Origin: Pseudomonadota bacterium
GTDB lineage: Bacteria; Desulfobacterota; Binatia; Binatales; Binataceae
NCBI GenBank assembly: GCA_021324885.1
Contig: JAJPIF010000025.1
Span: forward strand, 172,713-236,712
Direction: 5' to 3'
Length of the DNA stretch: 64,000 bases
Under the pieces are notes generated by a model. The model worked only from the letters and a program-made list of their open reading frames with translations. It was not told where the DNA came from and searched no databases. A program made the position numbers and the translations under genes. Shown piece after piece: positions 39,991 through 48,876 of the stretch (position 1 is the first letter of the stretch; each line of letters begins with the position of its first letter).

Positions 39991-41265
39991 TCACTGCATG
40001 ATCTTCTGAAGTCCGGCTGGAGAACCATAGCGGGTTACATCCCAATATTGTTTGGGGACCTGCTGGTTAACCTCGAAGACATCCTTGCCCACATATGCGA
40101 AACTGGCATGATTGTTTTGAAAATCGATCATCCAGTTGATGCCGCGGATGTTGGGGATAAAGCCGCCGCCCGGCACTGGTTCCGCTGACTCCAGCCAGGC
40201 CATGAGCTTCCAGAATTTGTTGTTCTGGTCGTACAGATCGATCCACATCGCGTTCCACGTGCGCGGGTCGGCATAGATTATTCGATTGGCGTAGCAATAG
40301 CCTGACGCCAGACTGGGCACGCGGCTCAGTTCGATGATCTCGGCGTCGAACACCTGCCATTTTCCGACCGCCGGTTTGGGGAAGAAGAGGGGCGGGTAGT
40401 ACCAGTTGCGCAGGTCGAATTGCGCGGGGTTTGACGGCGTCGGCCGAAACATCAACATCTTTTTCCGGCCCAGGTATTTGGCCTGGAACCATCCCACCGG
40501 CAGGGGTATCCCGGCGTAGATATCGTCTCCCACATAATCCTCGCCCGCGTAAGGCGCGCATCGGGCGCTGCTGGACAACCGCAGCGCGCGGCGCAGCGAA
40601 GGCAGAAAAACGTAGAACTCGGGGATTTTCTGCGGATCGTCGAACACCAACTCAAGCGGACTGGTGTACTTGGACTGCTCGGGTTCCATGAGTTCGTCGT
40701 AGTAGCTGGAGAAGTACCCTGGCATCTCCCGGGCGTATCCCGGAAATCCGGGATCCGTCATATGCGTGAACTGCAGGAAAACCTGGTAGGAGTCATTTGT
40801 ATATTGGCTAAGATAGCGATCGATCTCGAAACCTTTGCTTTCGTAATGATTAATTGACCCGCTGTAATGATAATATAAATTATATAGTATCTTGTATGCT
40901 TCATCCGGGCCCGAGTAATCAGGAAACGGAGTGCCGGCCTGGTATCCTTCCAGCGTATATCCGCCGGTCGGCAGCTTCACCAGTCTGGTTTGACCTTTGT
41001 ATTTCTCGGTTGCCTCGTACCATGACTTGGGAAGCGGATAGTCGATAAGCGGTCCCACCTCCATCACCGCGTCAGCCGGCAGCCTCCACATGGTCCTGCC
41101 GCTGAGAATTATTTGCAGTCCCTGCGGCATGTAGTCCTTGTATTTTTGCCAGTTCTCAGGAGTGATTCTGGTTCCGACCGGGATCGTGTCATCGGCGGCC
41201 CAGGCGGATGATCCCAGCAGGAGTGAGCCGAGGAAGCAGACGAACAGCAGTTTTCGTAAACCCAT
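39991..41265 (-). CDS. DUF1329 outer-membrane-associated protein
   Basis: 424 residues with a Sec signal peptide (cleavage after AWA, about residue 23). The conserved DUF1329 pattern is present: TRITPENWQKYKDYMP, the aromatic YYHYSGSINHYESKG region, RRALRLSSSARCAPYAGEDYVGDD, and WYYPPLFFPKP. The fold resembles lipoprotein-sorting LolA/B proteins, and DUF1329 genes often sit near RND exporters or hydrophobic-compound degradation genes. A very strong GAGGAGG site precedes the ATG. No RND gene is nearby; the neighbouring upstream gene on the strand is a small membrane protein. Confidence 0.88.
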   Translation of the reverse strand: MGLRKLLFVCFLGSLLLGSSAWAADDTIPVGTRITPENWQKYKDYMPQGLQIILSGRTMWRLPADAVMEVGPLIDYPLPKSWYEATEKYKGQTRLVKLPTGGYTLEGYQAGTPFPDYSGPDEAYKILYNLYYHYSGSINHYESKGFEIDRYLSQYTNDSYQVFLQFTHMTDPGFPGYAREMPGYFSSYYDELMEPEQSKYTSPLELVFDDPQKIPEFYVFLPSLRRALRLSSSARCAPYAGEDYVGDDIYAGIPLPVGWFQAKYLGRKKMLMFRPTPSNPAQFDLRNWYYPPLFFPKPAVGKWQVFDAEIIELSRVPSLASGYCYANRIIYADPRTWNAMWIDLYDQNNKFWKLMAWLESAEPVPGGGFIPNIRGINWMIDFQNNHASFAYVGKDVFEVNQQVPKQYWDVTRYGSPAGLQKIMQ

Positions 41266-41486
41266 TTTGCCCTCCTCTGCGGCCGAACTGGCCGCTCGAC
41301 GGCTGATTATGCATCACGGACCCACGGCGGTCGTTCGATCCCAAACTGATTGCATATATGAACTGCAACAAGCTGCCCTGAAATCTTCAAATCGCCGCCC
41401 AAAGGCCTGGGTCAATGCGACTTGCGCGCCTGGTTTTATAACTGCGGCGAACCTACCACCAGCCGCCAGGAACGGCAAGTTCCAAG

Positions 41487-41630
41487 CTACGGCAAATTCG
41501 GCATCGGGGTGGGATTGGTGAATGCGGAATTGGCTTCCGCGTTGAACATGACCTGCTGACGGCCGATTAGCAAAACTCCCGCGGTGCCCATCAGCCAAAC
41601 GATACTTAAGATTGTGAGCCAGTTCTTCAT
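41487..41630 (-). CDS. 47-residue single-helix membrane protein
   Basis: ATG at 41630, TAG at 41487-41489. The peptide begins MKNWLTILSIVWLMGTAG and continues with a second hydrophobic turn to about residue 22. It then has a polar Asn/Pro-rich tail ending MPNLP. One N-in membrane helix is predicted. A weak GGGCT precedes the ATG. It lies between the mesaconyl-CoA isomerase gene and the DUF1329 gene on the same strand, so cotranscription is possible. No family recognised. Confidence 0.45.
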   Translation of the reverse strand: MKNWLTILSIVWLMGTAGVLLIGRQQVMFNAEANSAFTNPTPMPNLP

Positions 41631-41664
41631 AGCCCACAGCCCAAGGGCTTTGCAGACGGTCAAA

Positions 41665-42906
41665 TCACGATCGACAGGGCCGCTCGGCCTTGTTCACGCA
41701 ACCCGCGACCACGCCACGCTGGTGCAGGCGCGCGATCTCCGCCGAACTGATTCCCAACACCTCGCTCAGGATCTCGTCCGTATGCTCTCCCAGCATCGGC
41801 GCGCGCACTACCGGTTCACGCGGCACGCCACTGAAATCCAGCGGAGACCCGGGCATGAGGTAGGTGCCGATTCCGGGCTGTTCGACCTCCGCGAACATCG
41901 GGTTGCGGGTCGAGCAGCGCGGATCCTCGTTGACCAGTTGGCGGAAGGTCTGATAAGGGCCCCACGACACGTTGGTACCTTCGAAGGTGCGGCGGATCTC
42001 GGCCAAATCGCGCGACGCGAACCACGGACGCAGCAGCGCCGCGATCAGGTCGCGCCCCTGAAACCGGCCGCTCTCGGTGTTGAGATCATAGCCGGTGGCG
42101 CGTTCGATGCTGTCGCAGGCCTCGCCAATGCCGGTGGCTTCCCTGAGCGCGATCCACTGCCGCGCAGTCAGCGCGACCACCATCACCCGGCGGCCTTCCC
42201 GGGTTTCAAAATCGTGACCGAACGCTCCGTACAGGTAGTTCCCATCCTTGGGCTGGTCGCGCCCGCCGAGCTGGGCTTCCGCGATACGGCCGAGATTGCC
42301 GACATTGGCGAACGCCACATCCGACAGCGACAGGCGGACCTGTTGTCCTTTGCCGGTCAGCCTTCGATGGCGCTCTGCAGCCAGCATCCCAACCGCCGCC
42401 AGCGAGCCCAGCGCGATATCCCACGCTGGCAGCACGCTGTTGAGCGGTTCGGACATGTTGCGCGGGCCGGTCGCCCAGGGAAATCCGGTCGCGGGATTAA
42501 CCGTGTAATCGACCTCGCTGGTGCCGTCGGGATTGCCGGTAAGCGCGACCATCACCAAGTCCTGGCGCCGCCTGGCCAGCGCCTCGTAGCTGAGCCATCC
42601 GCGGGCAGGGAAATTGGTAATGAACAATCCGCCCTGTTCGCCCGGCGCCGTAATCAGGGCGGACGCAAGCTCGCGTCCCTCCGGCGACTGCAAATCGATC
42701 TGAATCGAACGCTTGCCCTTGTTCATTCCGGCCCAAAACAGGCTCTGACCGTCGGCGGCCAGCGGCCAGCGGCGGTAATCCAGGCCGCCGCCAATCTGGT
42801 CAAAACGGATCACGTCGGCGCCCATTTGCGCCAGCGTCATCCCGCACAGCGGCGCGGCGACGAACGCGGAACCTTCGACAACGCGCATTCCAGACAGGAT
42901 TCCCAT
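41665..42906 (-). CDS. mct: Mesaconyl-CoA C1-C4 CoA transferase (2-methylfumaryl-CoA isomerase-like)
   Basis: 413 residues of the CaiB/BaiF fold with features I associate with Mct of the 3-hydroxypropionate bicycle: MRVVEGSAFVAAPLCGMTLA, GGGLDYRRWPLA, LFITNFPARGWLSY and VDYTVNPATGFPWATGP. Mct moves CoA intramolecularly from the C1 to the C4 carboxyl of mesaconate, keeping it within one active site. The start (ATG 42904-42906) overlaps the stop of the upstream hydratase gene (TGATG), a strict coupling that supports consecutive steps. Assignment is by remembered family sequence plus context; another methylfumaryl- or itaconyl-type substrate is possible. Confidence 0.8.
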   Translation of the reverse strand: MGILSGMRVVEGSAFVAAPLCGMTLAQMGADVIRFDQIGGGLDYRRWPLAADGQSLFWAGMNKGKRSIQIDLQSPEGRELASALITAPGEQGGLFITNFPARGWLSYEALARRRQDLVMVALTGNPDGTSEVDYTVNPATGFPWATGPRNMSEPLNSVLPAWDIALGSLAAVGMLAAERHRRLTGKGQQVRLSLSDVAFANVGNLGRIAEAQLGGRDQPKDGNYLYGAFGHDFETREGRRVMVVALTARQWIALREATGIGEACDSIERATGYDLNTESGRFQGRDLIAALLRPWFASRDLAEIRRTFEGTNVSWGPYQTFRQLVNEDPRCSTRNPMFAEVEQPGIGTYLMPGSPLDFSGVPREPVVRAPMLGEHTDEILSEVLGISSAEIARLHQRGVVAGCVNKAERPCRS

Positions 42907-43907
42907 CAGGCCATCACTCCGACAAAGCGCCAATCTAAAACTTCCTGATCGCCGGCCTCGCGATCGGCGCGGACGCGCGAACGCAGATGGACCAGGCCGC
43001 CGCCCCCTTCCAGCGGTTCGCAGGCCTCGAGTTCGAGCGTGCTGCGCAAGGTGTCGCCCTCACGCACGGGCGCCAGATGATCGCACGAATGCCAGGCCAG
43101 GATCGCGAGCAAATTGGGCAACGCGCGCGAGGCCTGGAGGGCGGCAATTCCGATCGTGTGGCCGCCATAAACCAGGCGGCCGCCGGCGCCGGCTTTGGCA
43201 TCGTGATGCACGATCGCGATGTTCAGGGTCATCCGCGCCAGTTCGGGCGCGGAGGAGACCAGATCGCCGCCGGCGATATCCCAGACCATACCCGGCTCAA
43301 GACCGTCGAAATGCTGGCCTGAAACCGCGGCGCGAAATTCGTCCAGTCGCCATCCCGCGATCGCCTTTCGGATCACCTTCATGTCCAGTTCGGAAGGGAT
43401 GGCATCAAGGTTGTCATTACGCGAGGTGACGCCCCTGGGGTCGCGCAGCGGAACCATCGCGCAGCGCTTGAAATCAAGCACCGGGCGGTCCAACTGATCG
43501 CGGGTCTTAATCCTGATTACAGCCAATCCGGTCGCCGCCCGCCCCTCGCGGGCACGGTTTTGCCTGAGCGCAACGATTTCGGTTGTCGTGTAAAGCGTGT
43601 CGCCGATACAAGGCAGACGCAGGAACATGAACTGGCGGTAAAAAAGATTGGCCACCACGCGATGGGTGATCAGCGTGGACTGCCCGATCGCGACATCCCA
43701 GACCAGTCCGGGACTGGCCAGCACGCCACCGGTGACTCGCCGGCTCAGCTCCGCGTCAAGCGCCAGATGCGAGCGGCAGCCGACAATCGATCGATGGAGC
43801 GCCGCGAGTCCGTCGGTAAGCGTCTGCGCCGGCGCGCTGGCGGGAAAAGGCCCGATTTCAAGGTCTTCAAAAAAAGGGCCCGAGACGGTTCGCGTCAGCG
43901 ATTGCAT
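42906..43907 (-). CDS. mch: Double hot-dog hydratase, probable mesaconyl-C1-CoA hydratase (beta-methylmalyl-CoA dehydratase)
   Basis: 333 residues with two MaoC-like hot-dog halves: the first around LASPGLVWDVAIGQST and FLRLPCIGDTLYTTTE, the second around VYGGHTIGIAALQASRAL and WHSCDHLAPVREGDTL. Enzymes of this kind dehydrate erythro-beta-methylmalyl-CoA to mesaconyl-C1-CoA in the 3-hydroxypropionate bicycle and ethylmalonyl-CoA pathway. The GGGGG run a few bases before the ATG at 43907 supports this start; a GTG one codon earlier is possible. It is coupled to the mct-like gene. Malyl-CoA lyase and mesaconyl-C4-CoA hydratase are not in the window. Confidence 0.8.
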   Translation of the reverse strand: MQSLTRTVSGPFFEDLEIGPFPASAPAQTLTDGLAALHRSIVGCRSHLALDAELSRRVTGGVLASPGLVWDVAIGQSTLITHRVVANLFYRQFMFLRLPCIGDTLYTTTEIVALRQNRAREGRAATGLAVIRIKTRDQLDRPVLDFKRCAMVPLRDPRGVTSRNDNLDAIPSELDMKVIRKAIAGWRLDEFRAAVSGQHFDGLEPGMVWDIAGGDLVSSAPELARMTLNIAIVHHDAKAGAGGRLVYGGHTIGIAALQASRALPNLLAILAWHSCDHLAPVREGDTLRSTLELEACEPLEGGGGLVHLRSRVRADREAGDQEVLDWRFVGVMA

Positions 43908-43982
43908 CACACCCCCAAAACTGTATCGAAGCAGGCAGGCAAATCCTACTCCTGAGGCGGGTTGTGATCCAAGTTCTAAATC

Positions 43983-44020
43983 CGCCCCCTGAATGGTGTC
44001 GAGTACTCATTCAGGGGGCG
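43983..44020 (-). terminator. 13-bp hairpin after the amidohydrolase gene
   Basis: CGCCCCCTGAATG (43983-43995) and CATTCAGGGGGCG (44008-44020) pair perfectly around a 12-base loop. Read on the minus strand it lies 34 bases after the amidohydrolase stop codon and is followed by GATTTAGAAC, only a weak T-tract. Probably ends the amidohydrolase transcript before the hydratase operon. Confidence 0.55.
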
Positions 44021-44054
44021 ATGGTACAGGCGGGGAAGGCTCCCACGCCATTAA

Positions 44055-45260
44055 TCAGACCGGGATCGAATAAACCTTCGCGGCGTTGGTACACATCAGC
44101 TTGCGCAAGGTCTCATGGTCGATGCCCGCCAGACCCTGCGCGGGGTAGCTCAGGGGAGCGGGATAGAGACAGGTCGGATGCGGGAAGTCGGACTCGAACA
44201 TCAGGTTGTCGGGACCCAGCGCCGCCAGCGCTGCCGGCAAGCCTTTGCGCTCAAACCAGAAGCAGGCATAGATCTGGCGCCGGAAATAATCCGAGGGCTT
44301 CATGCTCAGAATCTCCGACGCGCCTGGAACTTCCTCTTCAAGCTGGTAATCCAGCGCTTCGAGTACGAAGGGGATCCATCCAACGCCACTTTCGACCGAC
44401 GCGAACTTCAGCTTGGGAAAGCGCTCCATCACGCCGGAAAAAATCAGGTTGGCGAGCACGCTGGCGTTGTTGACGAACAGCATTGCCGAACCCAGCGCGA
44501 GTTTCTGGTCGGGGGTATGTGAGGGCCACGGCAGGTCGGTAAACCAACTCGCCGACTCGTCGCTGGCCCCGATATGGAAGTTGACCGGCAAATTCAGGTC
44601 GCTGCACACCTCCCACAGGCGATCCCAATCGCGATGGCCCAAATCGGGCAGTCCGTGGCTTTGCGGATGGTTATTCATGTTTACGCCGCGCAGCCCCATC
44701 TTGTGGCATCGAACCGCCTCCTGCGCTGACAACTCGATGTTCCACCACGGCATCATCGCCATCGGAAAAATCCGGTTTCCCGATTCCTGCTGTATCTCCG
44801 CCATCGCGTCGTTGTAGATCTGGAACGAAATCAGGCGGATATCCTCCGGCAGTTGCGAGGCGCGCTGGCCGCCGAAGCCGAGGAAATTCGGGTATATGAT
44901 CTGCGCCCAGATCCCCGACTCGTCCATGTAGCGCAGCCGCTCCTTGATATTGGAGGAACCGGGATGCACATCCTCGATCTTGCATTGCATAAAACCCCAG
45001 CCGCGAATCTTGGACCCGTCTTTGCGGATAACGCTGGCCGGGGTCGCGTAACCCATCTTGGTGTTGCCGTCGATCACCCACATGCGCTTGCCGTCGATCT
45101 CCTTGACCTGCGGCACCCGCTCCTTCCATTGCTTGGGCGCCCTCGAGGTCCAAAGGTCATACGGCTCGCTCAGATGAGTGTCGCTGTCAATCACCTTGAT
45201 ATCTGAAATCGCCTGCCGGAACGCTCTCTCGTCGCTCGATGTTTGCGGACTGGCTGCCAT
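44055..45260 (-). CDS. Amidohydrolase-2 family metal-dependent hydrolase/decarboxylase
   Basis: 401 residues. Metal and catalytic positions of the amidohydrolase-2 (ACMSD-like) family are visible: VIDSDTHLSEP near the N-terminus, VNFHIGASD in the middle and MFESDFPHPTC at the end (Asp). WIPFVLEALDYQ is the family's common helix. Members decarboxylate or hydrolyse ring-cleavage products and benzoate derivatives. GGGGAG lies 9 bases before the ATG. It is probably monocistronic, bounded by hairpins on both sides. A related intact gene starts at 63423 and a decayed copy lies at 19.6 kb. Confidence 0.88.
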   Translation of the reverse strand: MAASPQTSSDERAFRQAISDIKVIDSDTHLSEPYDLWTSRAPKQWKERVPQVKEIDGKRMWVIDGNTKMGYATPASVIRKDGSKIRGWGFMQCKIEDVHPGSSNIKERLRYMDESGIWAQIIYPNFLGFGGQRASQLPEDIRLISFQIYNDAMAEIQQESGNRIFPMAMMPWWNIELSAQEAVRCHKMGLRGVNMNNHPQSHGLPDLGHRDWDRLWEVCSDLNLPVNFHIGASDESASWFTDLPWPSHTPDQKLALGSAMLFVNNASVLANLIFSGVMERFPKLKFASVESGVGWIPFVLEALDYQLEEEVPGASEILSMKPSDYFRRQIYACFWFERKGLPAALAALGPDNLMFESDFPHPTCLYPAPLSYPAQGLAGIDHETLRKLMCTNAAKVYSIPV

Positions 45261-45395
45261 CGTGGTTCTCCCCTGCGGCTGGATTTTGCTCCAATCTCAA
45301 CGTGGCCGTCGCTAATGGATCGGCATAGACGGATTATGAGCTTTTTGCGCAATTTGTCCATGGCTTGCCGAAGGCGAGGAATCAGGAACGAGGGA

Positions 45396-45496
45396 GGGAA
45401 AAAGAGTGAGGGGCGAGAGCGGGCAGGGAAAAGACAGAAAAAATCCGACCGACGCTTTGGTCCGATTCTCTTTACCTGCCGCCTCACTCCTTTTCT
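45396..45496 (-). repeat. Long purine/pyrimidine imperfect hairpin element, copy 1
   Basis: A purine-rich left arm (45396-45450, containing GAGTGAGG and CGGGCAGGGAAAAGA) folds on a pyrimidine-rich right arm (45458-45496, containing GGTCCGAT and GCCTCACTCCTTTT), with loop GACGCTTT. Stem of roughly 35-40 pairs with bulges. On the minus strand it starts within the last codons of the alpha/beta hydrolase and ends in CTCACTC followed by five Ts, so it can act as that gene's terminator. A similar element occurs at about 62.4-62.6 kb. Confidence 0.55.
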
Positions 45497-46353
45497 AATG
45501 TCTGATGCACGAATTCCACGATCCTTCCAATCGCCCGAGTCGCGGCCTCCGAACCGGGCCTGCGGATGATGAAGGCTTCGGCTTCGCCTTCGAACATTGC
45601 CAGATCCAAGCGGCCGCCTGCCTTGCGGTAGTTTTCGACGAACAGGTCGAGGTCGACGCGGGGATGGACGACGTCGCTGGTGCCCTGCACGCACAGGGCG
45701 GGCGGCAGGTCGACGCGCTCGCCCCGTTGCAGCGCGAGCGCGGGGTTGCCTTCGGCCATCGTTTCCTCGTCGCGCCAGTAGCGGTCGTGCATTTTCACCA
45801 GCAGGTCAACGAAGTCGGGATAAGGCTTGCCCGCATCCTTGAGCTTGCGCACGAAGCGATAACGGCCCAGCGGATCGATGACCGGCCACAGCATCACGAC
45901 GCAACCAACGCTCGCATCAACGGCTGGGGACCCGGCGGGCAGCGACAGCGCGGTGTAGCGCGGGTCGCGCGGGCGCATCCCGGCGAGCATAGCTTGGTGG
46001 CCGCCGCTGGAACTGCCCATCAGACCAACGGCGTCGGCACGGCTGGAAAACCCGGCGGCGTGCGCCTTGACCCAGCGAATTCCATAGTTGATATCGGCCA
46101 TTGACGCGGGATAAGAGGCAATCGGTGGCATGCGGAAATCGAGCGCCGCCACGACCACACCGCTTTTTGCCAGCGGGATGTTCACCGGATCGTCGGCGGT
46201 GCGATCCATCAGATTCCAGGCACCGCCGTGGACCTCGACGATCGCCGGGAACGGCCCGTTGCCGCGCGGCTTGAACATTCGCGCCATCAACGCCCGCTCG
46301 CCATGACGCAGGTATTCGACTTCCTCGATATCGATTTCCCAACTCGACGGCAT
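45484..46353 (-). CDS. Alpha/beta hydrolase (esterase/acetyl-xylan-esterase-like) lacking the usual catalytic His
   Basis: 289 residues from the ATG at 46353, with AAGGAG 8 bases upstream. Oxyanion motif VHGGAW (H42-G43-G44), nucleophile S115 in GSSSGGH, and the acid D227 in GTSDVVHP are conserved. At the position where the family carries the catalytic histidine (usual pattern E-G-x-x-H-x-F) the sequence is FEGEAEAF, with E259 instead. Activity may therefore be lost or changed, or another His (H230) may serve. The stop codon lies inside the arm of the long hairpin element. Confidence 0.82.
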   Translation of the reverse strand: MPSSWEIDIEEVEYLRHGERALMARMFKPRGNGPFPAIVEVHGGAWNLMDRTADDPVNIPLAKSGVVVAALDFRMPPIASYPASMADINYGIRWVKAHAAGFSSRADAVGLMGSSSGGHQAMLAGMRPRDPRYTALSLPAGSPAVDASVGCVVMLWPVIDPLGRYRFVRKLKDAGKPYPDFVDLLVKMHDRYWRDEETMAEGNPALALQRGERVDLPPALCVQGTSDVVHPRVDLDLFVENYRKAGGRLDLAMFEGEAEAFIIRRPGSEAATRAIGRIVEFVHQTLEKE

Positions 46354-46638
46354 GATCCGCGCTCCTTGACGGGATAGATTGCCTGTACGCTGCGCCGGCC
46401 AGGCATCCGTCGTCAAGCGGCGTAAAAGAGCACACGCGCCGAAGTCTGGGCATTCAGATTGTGATAGCAATCGGGGGCATTGCGCCAGGATCCGGTGCGG
46501 GCTTGCAGCGGTTGAGCGTCTCCAGGTTCTGCACTGGCCGATCGCAGCGCTTTGCTGCTGGTGACCGCATCACGAGCGTGGGCCGCAGCGCTGCAGGTCG
46601 CTTGAATGGCGCAGCAAAAAAGGCATGATGGAAAGCCT

Positions 46639-48714
46639 ATGATAACCGCGATTGTCTTCACACTTTGCCTTGTGGCTGCCCTGGGCGTTTTTCTCTACCA
46701 GCTCTGGCTCCGCTTTCGCCTGCTGTTGAGCGCCGCTCCCGCGGCCCGTTTCGATCGCATTCCCGAACGAGTTCGCGCCGTGCTTGTCTACGCCTTTGGC
46801 CAGAAGAAATTCGTCCGTCCAAATCCGGGAGCCGAGCGGTACGCGGGGTGGATGCACTTTTTCATCTTTTGGGGCTTTGTCATCCTGTTCATCCAAATCC
46901 TAACTTTGTTCGGCCGCGCCTACTCCCCCTCCTTCGTCGTTCCCGGCTTCAGCCTGAATCTGCTGGGAGGCCCCTATTTTTTGCTCCGCGACATCATGGA
47001 GGTAACCGTCCTGTTCTGGATCGGGGTGGCATTCGTGCGATGGCTGGTCGTGCACGCTCCCCGGCTTTACGGCTATCTTCCGCCCGAGCAGCGCCTGCGC
47101 GGTCAATCCCACTGGGAAGCTTATGTGATCCTGGGTTTCATCGCGACGATCATGCTGGGAGGGCTCGTGTATGATGGCGGACGAATCGCTTCGCACCCCA
47201 ACAACATGCAGATCGTTGCGGAGGCGCGATGGCAGCCGATCTCAGCCCTGGTGGGCGCCAGCCTGGCGAAGGCTCTGGGCACGAGCTTCGCCCTGCACGC
47301 GAGCGAAGTAGCCTGGTGGGTGCACAATCTCGTGGTTCTTTTCTTTTTGAACCTACTGCCGCGCTCCAAACACTTCCACATCATCACCTCGATTCCGAAC
47401 GTCTTTTTCTTGAAACTCGAGCCCAAGGGGCAGCTCTCGAAGCAGGATCTCGAAAATGCGACTCACTTCGGCACCTCGCACATCGATCAGTTCACGTGGA
47501 AGCAAGTGCTCGACATGTACAGCTGCACGGAATGTGGCCGCTGCTCCTCCAATTGCCCCGCCACGGCAACCAAAAAGCCTCTGGCTCCACGGCAGTTGCT
47601 GCTCGATCTGCGGGACTACCTCTACCAGCATCAGAACGAGATGATTGAAAAGAGGAGCCACACCGGCGGAGATGGCGCGGAAGCGGCCGAGGTCGGAGAA
47701 AACATTGTCGGTCCCGTCATCCACGACGAGACCCTGTGGGCTTGCGTCACCTGCCGGGCCTGTGAGGAGGCCTGCCCGGTGTTGATCGAGTACGTCGACA
47801 AAATCGTCGACATGCGCCGTCACCTGGTGCAGGAGGAGGCCCGTTTCCCCAAGGAGCTTACCCGCACTTTTAAGAACATGGAGACCCAATCCAATCCGTG
47901 GGGAATCGATTCAGCACAGCGGTTTGAGTGGGCCGAAGGCCTGAACGTTCCGACCCTGGCCGACAAGCCCAACGCCGAGTTTCTGTACTACGTCGGCTGC
48001 GCGGGGTCCTTCGATGATCGGAACAAAAGGACGACGCAGGCCTTCGTCCGTGTGCTGCAGAAAGCAGGCGTGGACTTTGCCTGCCTGGGGCGCGAGGAAC
48101 TTTGCAACGGCGAAACCGCTCGTCGGCTCGGAAACGAGTACCTCTACCAGTCGATGGCCCAAATGCTGATCGAAACCCTGAACCAAAACCAGGTTCGCAA
48201 AATCATCGTAAACTGCCCCCATTGCTTCAACACGATCAAGAACGAGTTTCCGCAATTTGGCGGCTCATACGAGGTCATTCATGCCGCCGACCTCGTCCGG
48301 CAATTGATCGCTTCGGGGCGTCTGAAGATCTCCGCGGAATTCGCCAGGCGCACCGTATATCACGACTCTTGCTATTACGGCCGTTACAACGACGTTTTTG
48401 ACGAACCACGGGATGTGCTCAGCCGCGCGGGGGCCCAGGTTCACGAGATGGAACGCCACCATAAATTCGGCATGTGCTGCGGTGCCGGCGGAGGGCGGAT
48501 GTGGATAGAGGAGGACCCCGACAAACGGGTGAATCTGCTCCGCACCGAGCAGGCGCTTCAGACCAATCCTGAGGTGATCGCCGTCTCCTGCCCTTTCTGT
48601 ATGACGATGCTCTCCGACGGCATCAAGGCTAAGGACCTGGAGGAGAAGGTCAACACCCTCGATGTGATGGAGATCGTCGACCAAGTCACCCGCGGCCGCG
48701 ATGCAGAGTCCTGA
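46639..48714 (+). CDS. Membrane Fe-S oxidoreductase, probable ETF:(mena)quinone oxidoreductase
   Basis: 691 residues. Five or six helices in the first ~265 residues (haem-b-binding NarI-like; FFIFWGFVILF, LHASEVAWWVHN) are followed by two 4Fe-4S motifs: C296-x2-C299-x2-C302-x3-C306 and C369-x2-C372-x2-C375-x3-C379. Two CCG-type HdrD domains follow (LYYVGCAGSFDD … NCPHCFNT and YHDSCYYG … MCCGAGGGRMW with C613-C614). Proteins of this architecture beside etfBA pass electrons from acyl-CoA dehydrogenases, via ETF, to quinone in the membrane. Here etfA and etfB lie convergently 160 bp downstream, which supports the role. GGAAAG precedes the ATG. Confidence 0.9.
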   Translation: MITAIVFTLCLVAALGVFLYQLWLRFRLLLSAAPAARFDRIPERVRAVLVYAFGQKKFVRPNPGAERYAGWMHFFIFWGFVILFIQILTLFGRAYSPSFVVPGFSLNLLGGPYFLLRDIMEVTVLFWIGVAFVRWLVVHAPRLYGYLPPEQRLRGQSHWEAYVILGFIATIMLGGLVYDGGRIASHPNNMQIVAEARWQPISALVGASLAKALGTSFALHASEVAWWVHNLVVLFFLNLLPRSKHFHIITSIPNVFFLKLEPKGQLSKQDLENATHFGTSHIDQFTWKQVLDMYSCTECGRCSSNCPATATKKPLAPRQLLLDLRDYLYQHQNEMIEKRSHTGGDGAEAAEVGENIVGPVIHDETLWACVTCRACEEACPVLIEYVDKIVDMRRHLVQEEARFPKELTRTFKNMETQSNPWGIDSAQRFEWAEGLNVPTLADKPNAEFLYYVGCAGSFDDRNKRTTQAFVRVLQKAGVDFACLGREELCNGETARRLGNEYLYQSMAQMLIETLNQNQVRKIIVNCPHCFNTIKNEFPQFGGSYEVIHAADLVRQLIASGRLKISAEFARRTVYHDSCYYGRYNDVFDEPRDVLSRAGAQVHEMERHHKFGMCCGAGGGRMWIEEDPDKRVNLLRTEQALQTNPEVIAVSCPFCMTMLSDGIKAKDLEEKVNTLDVMEIVDQVTRGRDAES

Positions 48715-48876
48715 AAAGGCTTTCTTCGCAGACGGGACCACCGCCTGCCCCCCGACAGACGTACGTCAGCCGGAGCCGTCGATGGCCGGCGGTACAATCG
48801 CAGCGGACCGCTGCGGACAGATTCGCCGGTTAGCGCGCCTGTCAGGACGGCAGATTGCAGCCTTGTTGAGATTGAA

